Shown here piece by piece: positions 26,101 to 34,343 of a stretch of DNA of 64,000 nucleotides (positions within the stretch are counted from its first letter, which is position 1; the number at the start of each line of letters is the position of its first letter). The notes under the pieces were generated by a model. The model was not told the DNA's origin and did not search any database. It saw nothing but the letters and a program-made list of their open reading frames with translations. The translations under genes were made by a program, and so were the position numbers. Origin of the DNA: Marisa cornuarietis (Eukaryota > Mollusca > Gastropoda > Architaenioglossa > Ampullariidae); NCBI GenBank assembly GCA_004794655.1, contig SMMW01000003.1, forward strand, positions 19,858,501 through 19,922,500. Reading direction: 5' to 3'.

Positions 26101-29100
26101 AGGGAATTGTGAGCCATGCTGCCCACGTGGTACCACATTGACCTCATCATGCTTCCTGATGGATTATACTGATGGATAAAATTAGATAGGGAGGCCACTT
26201 TGTAATCTAAGGGTGCCCTAATTGGAAGTGGAGAATTGTCCTCTGCTTTTGGTCCCTGCACTGTGGAAATTTTCCTGGATATCTAACTTTATCCATCACA
26301 GGTGCTGGGATATCAGGACACCTTTCTGCTTTAAAAAAATTGAATTAGTTCTAGGCTACACTTTCCACCAGACTATGGCACTTCAGGACATTATGAGTGC
26401 AGTAGGTTGGCGGTCCTGTTCCACCTTCGCAAGTACTACTAAACAAAACAAAAAAACAAACACACCTGTTTTCCAATGTAGTGGCTGTATATCCCATCAG
26501 AACAGTGGTGTGGCTGCTCAGCATCACAGAGGGAGTAATTGCCTTAACCTTCCTCCTTATTCTTTATTTTCCTTTGATCATGTCATCTCATCAAGTCCAA
26601 GAAAGAATACAAATTTTCAGTCAAATTGACTTTCCTTAAGACTCAGATGACATAAAACCCTGCTTTATCCCCACTACTTTGGCTGTTTGAGCCATGGAAA
26701 GAAAACTGGTGGTCAGCTGATGATATGGTTCATTATTGACTGGAACAGAGAGGAAGTAATTCAAGGAAAGTGTCTATCAAAGTTAACTACACCTTCCTTC
26801 CTTCCTTTAGAGATGGAGGGAGCTCTAAGACTGACAGTGTAAAAATGTAGTGTAACTATGGTCATATTATCTGCAAAGTGTTAAAGAAAAACAATTAAAA
26901 AATTGTAGATCTATAAGATTTTAAGGTTTTTTATTGTTGGTTTTTTAATGAATGGGAAGCTTTCCTTAAACCTTGTTTTGCTTGGTAACTGTTGATTTAT
27001 TGCAATGGCGTAGCATTAAATGGATTCGATAATTAGTTATGATCAGAAGCCCCTCATAATTTTTTAAATGGTAGGAGCAGTTTTGAGAGACAATTGATTT
27101 AATTCATGTAACATTTTTAAGCATAAGTGACCTAAATATTATCTTAAAAGATTAACTAGTATCAAATACTGCAGCATGCATTATGAAGATACCTGGGGAT
27201 AGATTCTGATTTTTTTGTAAATTTGTTTTGTTTGCTGTGCATTTAAAATACTGGGTGGTTATCTTTTCAGGGTATTCTAGACATTGTGTTGACTGTTTAC
27301 ACAGACGGTGAACCGAAGCTTCTTGCTCTTGAGCAAGACTTCACAGCTGATGCTTACTTTCTCAAGGTCATGGGTGAGATTGAACTTGCACAAAATGACA
27401 TGATTATAGAAAACATACTTTTAAAATAATAATTAAAATAATACCTTCAACATATGTCAAACACTGAGAGCTCTTATGTATAATATGCAAATTAAGAGTA
27501 CTCACAATCTTATTTTTAGATACCTAGCAAACTTCATGATACAAAATAATTTGAGCTCTTACATGAATTATAAATCACCAAAAGTTGCTATGGGAACTGT
27601 GTATATGAAAATGTGTTTGTTAATTTACACAGTTTTGGTTATCTATAAGTTCATGGCTTAAAGAGAAGAAATACAGTAATTCATAATATATTTTTTATTA
27701 TTTCCATGTCCTGTAGTACTTTGCATAAATGACTGAAAATTGTCTTTTTTTCCAGTTGTTAGTGGCCGCTGCCTTGACAACTGTCCTAATGATCATCAGG
27801 TATACTAAAAGCATTTAGAATTTATCGTAGGTGATATTTCCTATGAGTAGGAAGAGGGAAATTAATGTAGCTTAGCTGATTGTAATATTCATGTGTACAC
27901 ATTTGTGAATTGTTTGTTTATGAGTGAATGAATATGATTAAAAAATGTTTCTTTGACAGGTCTGATTGCTTATTGAGGTGGAATGGTTTTGATACGTTTT
28001 ATGATACATATGCTAACAGTTTCTTGAAACTACTTCACATTTGGATGTTTGGGCGGTCCAGTGCTCTGTGGGCTTTCACTCAAACGATGAAAGGCACAAT
28101 GTCAGTGATAGGTTTGATAAAAGTCCAACCACACTTACACTTCACCCATGCAGGGAGGGTCTTCCAGTGTGTGGCCCTGCCCTTCAGGTTGTCCAGGGGC
28201 TTTTACTCGATGATGAATTCCACAATGTCTGCAGTACGGCCCATCATAACTACCCATCCATCTGGCTACTTGGACAATTTGCTATTACACAGCCAGAACT
28301 CGGGCTCTTTTTAAGTCAATAGGATACTTGTCTCTGCATCCTGTACAATTTATGCTCAGAAGCTAGATTTCTGCCCATCGAAATATTTCTCTGCCGTTTG
28401 CAAGAGGAACAACTACATTCACTCTTTGGACGGATGCCAGCAAGACAGCCTGGGATGCCTCCTTATTCCCTCCTTTTAGTGTCAAGGATCTTGGTCTCCA
28501 GGCGACAGACTTCTTCGTGTCAATTTTCTGGAAATCACGGAAGTCTGGGAGGCTCTCTTTCACTGGACTCACCTGCATTTTCACCAAGTTCTTCTTTTGT
28601 CAGACAGCTCCACAGAAGTGTCTTACTTGTGCGGAGAAGGCTGCACCTAGTTCCCCTCTCTCGGTTTTTGGATGTGGAATTTCTGGTTTAATGCAGGAAG
28701 CATGGTTCTCGAGCTGTAAAGCCCAAGATAATGTGAGGACTAAGTCTGCCAGATCTGACGTCTAGGCTTATTCCCATCTCACAGGAGTAACTTGGCCGCC
28801 ATGTCTCGGAACTTGGTCATAAAGTGAGGCATACTGATATCAAAGAGAAGATGAATGCCAACATCCTGTTCTAGGGAACAAAGAGGGCATGGACTGCCCA
28901 GACTTAGCTTTCTATGGTTAAAGAGCTAGGGTAATGCTTTTTCTCCCTATGTTCTTGTCATCAGGTAAATCTTGAAGAAATCTTAAATCTTGAGAAATTA
29001 CTCTCAACATTTTATTTTATTTCATATGCTGGTGACTTTACATTGTATCATACAAAACACCAGGGTCTTCTGCTAAATCTGCACAGGTCCATTGGGGATT

Positions 29101-32100
29101 AGCCTTGGTTTCTTTTTCAGATTGCCTTTACAGCACAAAGACCACCTGGTAGGTGGGATATCATGGAGATCCACACCTCTAGATCTAAATCTTTTGCACA
29201 TCATGGCCAAATGATTTTCAGTATCTTGAGGCAGTCTACATGGCCTAAAATATGATGATGACATTAAATTTGGCACAGAAGAGAAATAGGAAGCTCTAAA
29301 GAATGTAACTATATATAACATGTCCAACAGAGTCTGCATGATGGGTAGGAGATAATTTATTTTCCAACTGACGTGTCATGACGAAGATATTTTAATGATG
29401 GCCACCCCTTTCTTGAGAATCATCAGTCACTTGCAATCACCGCTACATGCACCATCTTATATTCTCTCCCTAGCCTGTGTGCTCTCACTTGGGTGTGTAT
29501 GCACACACACAAACCCCTGCAGTCACACATGCATGCACTATACACCACCCACACGTACCCAAATGCACAAGTGTGTGCATATGCATGCATGGATGCATTC
29601 TCACATACTTTCACTACAAGCGAGTGCTTACAGCATCCAGGAGAGGCATGAATCGTGCCACAGTGGCATTCAGAGAGGGTATTGCCTTAGTGGGGAACAT
29701 TTTTCCGGGCAGGATGTTCTGGCCTGGATATGTCTGTACTTCTCACCCCGGGGGGACGTGTAACAAACCATTGGCCACGATCTAACATGCCCTGCACAAA
29801 CTTCTTTGGGCATCAGTTGTGCCAACAGAGCGCAAGTAGCAACCAGTAGTTCCACTAGCTGCACACACTACCTGCTTGAGTTGAACTTTCTGCTTCTGAG
29901 TGGATAAAAATAACATAAAAATGTATGACATCAAATCATGTCACTAAAACAATGACCATGTATATGCCAATCTTTTATTTTCTAACTAATAAAGATGTTC
30001 TTGTTTTTTAGCACCATCAAGATGATTAATTTGTCCTTTAAGATTTGATATTCCTTGCTTTTTATGGTTTAGTGTACATTCTGTTAAACAAGAGTTGATA
30101 TTTTTGTTTTTGCAGCCTTATGGTGTGAACCAAGTGGGTCCAGTGATTCGGTTTAAGACAACCACTTCTACCGGGGCCAATGAAATTGGTGTCTGTAAGT
30201 AAGACATTTAAACTTGTTTTCTTATATCTGTGAGTTTGTTTTTTCTCAGCTTGATGACTGGAATCCTTACTTGCCGGCTGCCCTGCAAACCTTCACAAAC
30301 TCCAGAAAGTACAGAACTCCACCTCACATCTGGTGCTTAGAGCAAGGAAACAGGACCATGTCACTCTTTCGTTTTCTGCACTGGCTACCCATCCATTCTC
30401 ACATTCAGTATGAACTGTCTGTGCTGTGTTTTAATTTCTTTGCTGGCTCCTGCCCTGACTATTTCTCTGAACTTTTCTTCCCTTATGTCCCAGCTAGACA
30501 ACTCTGCTCCTTGTATGACGACCGTCTCCTAACTATTCCTGTCACCAGAACAAAACATATGATCACAGGATTTTTAGTTACTGTTCAGCGAAACAATGGA
30601 ACTCTCTCCCTTTACATTTCCGCCGCCTACCCATTGTTGAATTTTTTAAATGTGCACTGAAAACGCACCTCTTCCTTAAGCATTACTCCTGACACCAGTC
30701 CACACAATGCTAGTCTTTTGTCACACCCTTATCCTCTTTTCTGCTTATTGCTATTTCCCTACTTGTCTTCTTTTTGCTAAATCATGATGCTTTCAGTCCT
30801 TGTTATTTGAATTCTCTTTATGTGTTTAGATTTTTTCCTTTATTTGTCATCAGTACTGTTGTTTATCTTTCTGTTGTTTATATGTTGTTTGCTTGTTCTT
30901 CTGTCCCTCGTATGTTGCCTATGTCTCATTCTTGTTCTTAAGCACTAAGAGCATGCTCCTTGGGAATGTGAGTATGCGCTATATAAATTTTGCATTTATT
31001 ATTATTATTTCCTTTAGAAATAAGGCTGTCTGAAGGTTTAGTGAGATGTAATGTTTTTTTAAAGTTGCTTATGAGTTCTTGTGTGTGAAGCAATTCATCA
31101 ACAAAAAATATATAATTGCAATGGCTGATTTTGCACAGCGCTGAAGATGGTAAAGGTTTACTAGTTAAGAGCACTGTTAATTTAGCACTGAACAATGACA
31201 ACTATAGTAGTTGGTAGATCAATGAGAATGTTATCATATAACAGACATACAGGCACTTGCTGCTGATAGCATAAGTATGAACAATGTCTGTTTACTGACA
31301 ACAAAGAAAATTTTAAAATGTAGAATAGTGCATCAATACTGGCACTGTTGGTAAGAATAGCTGGGATGAAATATGTCAAATGTGTGCCTGAAGGGCATCA
31401 TAAGTATCCTAGAATGGAAGGAGTGCCATGCCTTTGTGCCAGAACATGTTAGCAGCCACTGTAGGGAATGGTCCACCTGCAAAACAGTTTGTGAGTAGAA
31501 TTATTACAGAGACAGCTAGTCACATAAACTGATCATTGGCAGCTCTGTCATCAGATGGCATTCAGAAGGGGGCCTTATGGTCCAATAAAATGTTAGTCAT
31601 CTGTGAGGCATGTTGGGTCCAGCCTGTCTGTGAAAGTAGGGACAATCTGCAAAAACTGTATTCATCCATAGAGAATCCTTAAATAGGGTTGATGAAACCT
31701 AAGCAAGAATGGGGAGTATGGCTTGGCACCTGGGTATATCAGATTCTTTGAGTTTAGTGTTCAGGTCGCCCACTCACTAACTAGATCACAACACAGGCAG
31801 GTACTCATTAGTGTTTACATACCTTTTGAAAGTAAAGGTCAGCTTTGGAAAAAACTGGATTGGCTGAAAAAAGAGGGTGTTGGCAAGACTTAAGCGCATA
31901 TTTATAGATGATTTACTTCACTTCTACATTTCAGGTGCTTAATAAATACTGATTGATAAATTGCAATGTGTTTTAATAGCTTCCCAGTTATCTCAGTCAG
32001 CATATTTTTCGCTGCAACTTCCATTTGAAGTTTTTGGGCTGGGCCAGACCCCAAACTTTGTTGATCTGCTTGAAGTCGGTATCCAGAATCCACCCAAATC

Positions 32101-33210
32101 AGTGAGTCTTCTTTTATGTCTTACTGACTACATATATTGTGTTTAAGTGTTATTTATTCTATGCCATACCATCGTTTCATTTATTTCTCACATTTTACCA
32201 CAGTGTGAAAGTAGCAACCTTGAGAGGATAGTAAGATCGTGCCATTATATGAAGATATTGAATGGGCTTAAACAGTAGACTACTATCAATAAGAGAAAGC
32301 AAAATGATATTGAACTTAGGCTGAAATGAAAGTTAAAAGACAGATTGGCACATTATTTCTGTTGTTTTTCAAGCTTCTGCTTGGTTTTCTTTTTCTTCAT
32401 ACTTAAGGAGAAACGACAGAGGTCATGGACATCAATCATACCAAACTCACAGGTGGTGGTGATTCCCTACCCAACTGATTCACCCTCTAGGTGAGTTTAC
32501 TTCCAGTCTTTTTGTTTCAAAAATGTTTAATAAAATATTTATAAGTAAAATAATATTGGATTTTCTTAATAACCATGGGTTATTATCACTACACACATAC
32601 TGATGTGTGGCACTCTTGCAACTACATCTTCAGTCTTCAGGTATTTCTCACTTAATAAGAAATGTATCACAGACTGTACACATCTTTCACTTGGATGCAT
32701 TTGACTGGGTCACATGTTTATGTGTTTGTGTATGTGCCTGTGCCATTATACAGTTGGAGAAGCAAGCTGTATGTGACGCCAAGTCGTCTGGTGCTGCTGA
32801 CAGGCATCTCGCTGTTGGGTACCTGTGCTCTCATAGGCATTATCACTGGCCTGCTGCACTGGCGCGAGAGGGTGAGCAGTTCATGTCATTTGGCAGCTGT
32901 GTATTATACATCACAGTGTGCAAGATGGTATCCCTGTTCTGTATCTTCAAGATGTTGCAGATTTTGATTTCTTAAGAGTTTAGGTTGATGCTCTCACAAT
33001 CTATCAGTGTTATAGTTATTTCTTGGGGACCAAGAGATTTTAAGCTTTAAAACATTGGTTTTGTGTTGATGTAGCTGCTCTAAAATACAATTTTCTTTTC
33101 AATTTAGTACTGAAAGTTATCTGAGTGATAATTTACCTTTGTTTTTATAGGTAGAGGATAAAAGGGAGAAGCTTCAAGAAGCCCAACGCTTCCACTTTGA
33201 TGCCATGTAG
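10993..33210 (+). CDS. ITFG1: T-cell immunomodulatory protein / LINKIN, complete 17-exon gene
   Basis: Single-pass cell-surface protein with integrin-alpha-like FG-GAP repeats; LINKIN family members act in adhesion during collective cell migration. Exons: 10993-11164, 11765-11986, 18195-18249, 19324-19395, 20022-20131, 21578-21636, 22129-22210, 23461-23549, 24024-24172, 24656-24806, 27271-27373, 27756-27799, 30116-30194, 31980-32101, 32408-32490, 32754-32871, 33151-33210. The sum is 1770 bp, 589 residues plus stop, close to the human 612. All introns are GT-AG and every phase agrees. Seen: signal peptide (about 1-20); Asp-rich FG-GAP/calcium-loop motifs FGDFNADKLIDIF, GDFDGDAQMDLLLL, DANGDMIPDLVG, VDFNGDLVPDLCLV and FGDYNLDGFPDAVAV; DAYFLKVMVVSGRC; LSQSAYFSLQLPFEVFGLG; membrane helix at 543-565; short basic tail ending EAQRFHFDAM. 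It diverges from PHKB. No frameshift or internal stop was seen, so the gene looks functional. Confidence 0.97.
11270..11425 (-). mobile_element. SINE fragment, antisense
   Basis: On the minus strand reads CCTGTTTACAGGGCTGACCA and then a block like GGTTTTCTCTGGGTACTCAG GTTTCCTCC, shared with the SINE at 54.3 kb. Lies in ITFG1 intron 1. Its 5' tRNA-like head is not clear. Confidence 0.6.
11765..11986 (+). CDS. ITFG1: ITFG1 exon 2
   Basis: Residues 58-131, with the second motif APGDFDGDAQMDLLLL and then EIHWG. Acceptor atttcag, donor CTGG/gtaagc. Confidence 0.95.
12499..13320 (-). pseudogene. hAT transposase remnant (ZBED5/FAM200-like), broken
   Basis: Three minus-strand frames in order: 13216-13031 (FSWLAQLVYLVDIFSSLNVL, NVALQGRDVTIFNVQDKVKT), 12994-12803 (MNFKSHLHGLHEQFRIYFPE) and 12852-12499 (DFWLHVRSEYSGLADIAVKH, ETGFSTLVGLKTNKRSQL). 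This is the C-terminal half of the hAT transposase, including the dimerisation region, in the style of ZBED5 and related domesticated proteins. Stops and frame changes separate the pieces, and the N-terminal zinc finger is not seen, so no active enzyme is encoded. Confidence 0.85.
13409..13490. repeat. GC-rich palindromic block inside the hAT element
   Basis: Contains the perfect 18-bp palindrome CCGGGCAAATTTGCCCGG and, about 40 bp before it, a near-palindrome CGCGGGCAAATTCACCCGCG sharing the GGGCAAATT core, followed by a T-rich run. The surrounding sequence is AT-rich. Confidence 0.8.
14886..16484. other. ITFG1 intron 2, between transposons
   Basis: No coding exon seen. A 30-bp motif, ACAAGCATGTGACCTGCATC at about 15880, recurs with small changes at about 16251 (ACAAGCATGTGACCCACATC), some 370 bp away, so part of this stretch is an internal duplication or decayed repeat, perhaps the 5' remains of the LINE that follows. 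Confidence 0.5.
16485..18065 (+). mobile_element. Non-LTR retrotransposon, 5'-truncated, reverse transcriptase broken
   Basis: Starts inside the reverse transcriptase at KAPGPDGICGRTLHHC and continues in order: IPDIWKLSHIVPVPKITRRS, NDFRPVALTSLIMKSLEKIV, ADFSSAFNTLQPQLL, then after a +1 frame change near 17040 VPPQGCCLSPLLFILYIN, the catalytic FADD (17138-17149) and LVLNASKTKEM, then a TAG at 17386-17388, and a C-terminal domain RTSQQHLYLLRKLKSFSVSS to RNSFIPRAIHLINSI. The layout fits the Rex1/Jockey-like side of the non-LTR group. The 3' end has a GT tract, AATAAA and ends near 18065. In ITFG1 intron 2, same strand as the gene. Confidence 0.9.
18195..18249 (+). CDS. ITFG1: ITFG1 exon 3
   Basis: 55 bp encoding DKKSLILSETLKDQPSIF; it ends in phase 2 (GA/gtgagt) so that the split codon with exon 4 gives the Asp of DANGD. 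It follows a 6.2-kb intron. Confidence 0.9.
19324..19395 (+). CDS. ITFG1: ITFG1 exon 4
   Basis: 72 bp encoding ANGDMIPDLVGETDTGSRVF, the third FG-GAP-like motif. Acceptor atgaacag, donor TTCAG/gtatta. Confidence 0.92.
19505..19690. repeat. 54-bp tandem repeat, about 3.4 copies
   Basis: The motif ATTATGTCAGCATGCTGTG recurs at about 19532, 19586 and 19640 within units that also share TTCATAATTTATAAA and CACAAGCTTT. Lies in ITFG1 intron 4. Confidence 0.9.
20022..20131 (+). CDS. ITFG1: ITFG1 exon 5
   Basis: 110 bp encoding TNRTYHTRNLTSDIALDPLR and IPQSSAFVDFNGDLVP. NRT and NLT are potential N-glycosylation sites. Acceptor tttttcag, donor CAG/gtaatc. Confidence 0.93.
20370..21310 (+). mobile_element. 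Heavily decayed non-LTR retrotransposon piece (linker region before reverse transcriptase)
   Basis: Degenerate plus-strand coding similarity with many frame changes: TLRPERKLHLITLITCGSLA, PYANIPEQMDFIMS, SEYDLLKVMCRAKLDFKCRL, and GMACKPSLTTGS/GLQTITDYRKP. This is the stretch between endonuclease and reverse transcriptase in Rex1-like elements, the part missing at the 5' end of the copy at 16.5 kb. In ITFG1 intron 5. Confidence 0.65.
21578..21636 (+). CDS. ITFG1: ITFG1 exon 6
   Basis: 59 bp encoding DLCLVSEKDERIAFEIWTAK, completing the PDLCLV motif begun in exon 5. Donor AAG/gtgagt. Confidence 0.92.
22129..22210 (+). CDS. ITFG1: ITFG1 exon 7
   Basis: 82 bp encoding NGNFERSNTIYSPEALKVSG and RASFYDL. 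Acceptor atgtcag, donor CTGA/gtaaga. Confidence 0.9.
22627..23300 (-). mobile_element. LINE 3' end, copy 1 of the recurrent family
   Basis: Minus strand: RVQNSAARLVLRARKRDHVT, LLRFLHWLPIRSRIQYKLSV, FFAGSCPDYFSELLIPY and KQWNSLPFHIRHLPTTESFK, the usual C-terminus of a CR1/L2-like ORF2, then the 3' UTR and a tail of ATT repeats (22627-22651 on the plus strand as AAT). 5'-truncated near 23300, only 160 bp before ITFG1 exon 8. The last 190 bp are almost identical to the copy at 41928-42170. Confidence 0.9.
23461..23549 (+). CDS. ITFG1: ITFG1 exon 8
   Basis: 89 bp encoding NDNQEINIILPGCLDNNCEH then SAIFVWGRGN; the LPGCxDxNC pattern is typical of the family. Acceptor catttcag, donor AAC/gtaagt. 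Confidence 0.92.
24024..24172 (+). CDS. ITFG1: ITFG1 exon 9
   Basis: 149 bp, including ALRFGDYNLDGFPDAVAV, the clearest FG-GAP motif of the gene. Acceptor tttatag, donor CTAG/gtttgt. Confidence 0.94.
24656..24806 (+). CDS. ITFG1: ITFG1 exon 10
   Basis: 151 bp with NNSYAAFLLLNTPCSSCEGF and LLCAFYDFMEN, completing residue 387. Acceptor gtttacag, donor AAT/gtaagt. Confidence 0.92.
25065..26630 (+). mobile_element. Decayed LINE reverse transcriptase, interrupted by a SINE
   Basis: Plus-strand degenerate coding: QQLTGHKEVNDLLKHYQSTY, then relics of LLDLSAAFDTIDH, GPVLFTFYLHHLGS, and after the SINE NLGVLLDAQLFREEFINEL, IGKLWRHLSHDTTNKLTMSL and LSQVN. Stops and shifts throughout. In ITFG1 intron 10. 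Confidence 0.75.
25548..25738 (+). mobile_element. tRNA-derived SINE with 10-bp target duplication
   Basis: 191 bp starting GGCAGTCCGGTGGTGCA with a B-box-like GGTTCAGCTCT, so RNA polymerase III promoter-like. It is flanked by identical AGTTGTACAA copies at 25538-25547 and 25739-25748. It is inserted in the reverse transcriptase relic at 25.1-26.6 kb and is therefore younger than it. Confidence 0.88.
26631..27270. other. ITFG1 intron 10, remainder
   Basis: AT-rich intron with no recognised repeat or coding match up to exon 11. Confidence 0.5.
27271..27373 (+). CDS. ITFG1: ITFG1 exon 11
   Basis: 103 bp encoding GILDIVLTVYTDGEPK and FTADAYFLKVM, both conserved in the family. Acceptor cttttcag, donor ATGG/gtgaga. 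Confidence 0.94.
27756..27799 (+). CDS. ITFG1: ITFG1 exon 12
   Basis: 44-bp microexon encoding VVSGRCLDNCPNDHQ. Acceptor ttttccag, donor CAG/gtatac. It lies in phase between exons 11 and 13. Confidence 0.92.
28130..28830 (+). pseudogene. DIRS-like retrotransposon relic (reverse transcriptase and RNase H)
   Basis: Plus-strand pieces: HFTHAGRVFQCVALPFRLSR, HPSGYLDNLLLHSQNSGSF (the DIRS-type active-site box, here YLDN instead of YLDD), and LWTDASKTAWDASLFP, an RNase H entry motif. Order and spacing fit a tyrosine-recombinase retrotransposon of the DIRS/Ngaro kind. Frame changes and the altered YxDD box mean it is dead. No recombinase domain seen. In ITFG1 intron 12. Confidence 0.75.
28831..30115. 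other. ITFG1 intron 12, remainder
   Basis: No exon or recognised element. 29495-29600 is enriched in CA/CATG words. Confidence 0.5.
30116..30194 (+). CDS. ITFG1: ITFG1 exon 13
   Basis: 79 bp encoding PYGVNQVGPVIRFKTTTSTG then ANEIGV; PYGVNQxGP is conserved in the family. Donor TCT/gtaagt. Confidence 0.95.
30262..31015 (+). mobile_element. LINE 3' end, copy 2 of the recurrent family
   Basis: Plus strand: NLHKLQKVQNST, FRFLHWLPIHSHIQYELSVL, FFAGSCPDYFSELFFPY, then a 3' UTR ending GCACTAAGAGCATGCTCCTT, TATGCGCTATATAAAT and (ATT)n. Same family as copy 1 but more diverged. In ITFG1 intron 13. Confidence 0.88.
31016..31979. other. ITFG1 intron 13, remainder
   Basis: No exon or recognised element seen between the LINE copy and exon 14. 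Confidence 0.5.
31980..32101 (+). CDS. ITFG1: ITFG1 exon 14
   Basis: 122 bp encoding SSQLSQSAYFSLQLPFEVFG and LGQTPNFVDLLEVGI, the most conserved stretch of the family. Acceptor taatag, donor TCA/gtgagt. Confidence 0.96.
32408..32490 (+). CDS. ITFG1: ITFG1 exon 15
   Basis: 83 bp encoding EKRQRSWTSIIPNSQVVVIP and YPTDSPS. Acceptor catacttaag after a pyrimidine run, donor CTAG/gtgagt. Confidence 0.94.
32754..32871 (+). CDS. ITFG1: ITFG1 exon 16 (transmembrane segment)
   Basis: 118 bp encoding WRSKLYVTPSRLVLLTGISL followed by the rest of the membrane helix and LLHWRER. The hydrophobic run (residues 543-565) is flanked by basic residues, as expected for a type I membrane protein. Confidence 0.96.
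33151..33210 (+). CDS. ITFG1: ITFG1 exon 17 (terminal coding exon)
   Basis: 60 bp encoding VEDKREKLQEAQRFHFDAM and a TAG stop. The C-terminal RFHFDAM is characteristic of the family. Confidence 0.97.
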   Translation, partial: VEDKREKLQEAQRFHFDAM

Positions 33211-34056
33211 GTGGGTGGCCAATTCCTTCACTTGTGACCATCAGGAGTGATGAGAACACTTGGACCATCAGGACCATCAGTTGTATAAACTTTGCTCAGT
33301 GGCAGAAGAGAGGAGTTGAGCTAAGTGCTGGATACAAGCTCTTTCTGTGGGAGTCTTCACTTAGAATGTGTTTACTGCTGTCATGTGTTGTGGATACATT
33401 TTTACTTGTAAATAGAATCCAAAACTTAATTGCATTAGTTACCTTATTTATTATCATTACATTTGAAACAAATGAAGTACACAACATTTCAAGCAGTGAT
33501 GTTGCAAGTTATCTTCTCTACAGGCTATATCTTTGCTCGCTCTTTATTGTCCTTTGAGTTATAGAACTGGTAAATGATCTCCACCAAAGCAGCTAGTGTG
33601 CAGTTAACTAAATTATTTTCTCTGACATTTTTGATGAGTGTGCTTCATTTCTGAGCTGCAGCACTGATTAAACGTATCCATTAACATACAAATAAGTTCA
33701 TACAAAAGGGGTGAATGGAGCAGGTTGTTTCCATTGTAAAAATTTATTTTGAAATGTGGGAGAAACGATCTGCATAAGAAATTTTTTTCCTTTTGTAATT
33801 GCTTCATTTTTCTTGCCCTCCCAGTGTTAGCTTTATAAAGTTAATCACCAGGTTTTTTTTTCATTTCCATCACTGAAAGGATGAAGAATATGTAATCACA
33901 ATATTTGTCCCTGTCAAAAACTGGTTTTTCCCTTAAACTCATGTGGAATGGACGTGTGTGTGGATGAACTTAAGCATGAGTATAGGACACTTCATAATTC
34001 TTGAAATCTTGTACTGTGTATTACATTTTGGCTGTGAACAAAGAAATGAAATTTTG

Positions 34057-34062
34057 ATTAAA
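34057..34062 (+). terminator. ITFG1: Likely ITFG1 poly(A) signal
   Basis: ATTAAA about 850 bp after the stop codon, followed within 20 bp by a GT-rich stretch (ctgtggggtgtttattg) of the kind that lies downstream of cleavage sites. It sits just before the start of repetitive DNA. This implies a 3' UTR of about 33211-34080. Confidence 0.55.
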
Positions 34063-34343
34063 TATTAATTCTGTGGGGTGTTTATTGTATTACTTCTGTG
34101 AAACAATAATCGCTTTTCCACATATTTGTAGCCTCATATGCACTGACTGGACTAGAGACAAAGCAACAGTGGATTCAGTAAAACTTGAACTTGGCCAGAC
34201 TAATGTCCAATGATGGGGTAGGGGGTAAAAGGCATGAAAAAATGTTGGCAAATGTTACTGTAAAATGAGGGAAAACAAATAAAAAACGAGGGAGAATATA
34301 TAGATAGGCACAAATAATGGACAAAGTTCATGGAGAATTTGAT

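Noticed and set aside
29395..29785. Plus-strand open frames at 29.4-29.8 kb as coding exons of ITFG1
   Set aside because: CA-rich low-complexity sequence in intron 12; exons 12 and 13 join in phase without it.
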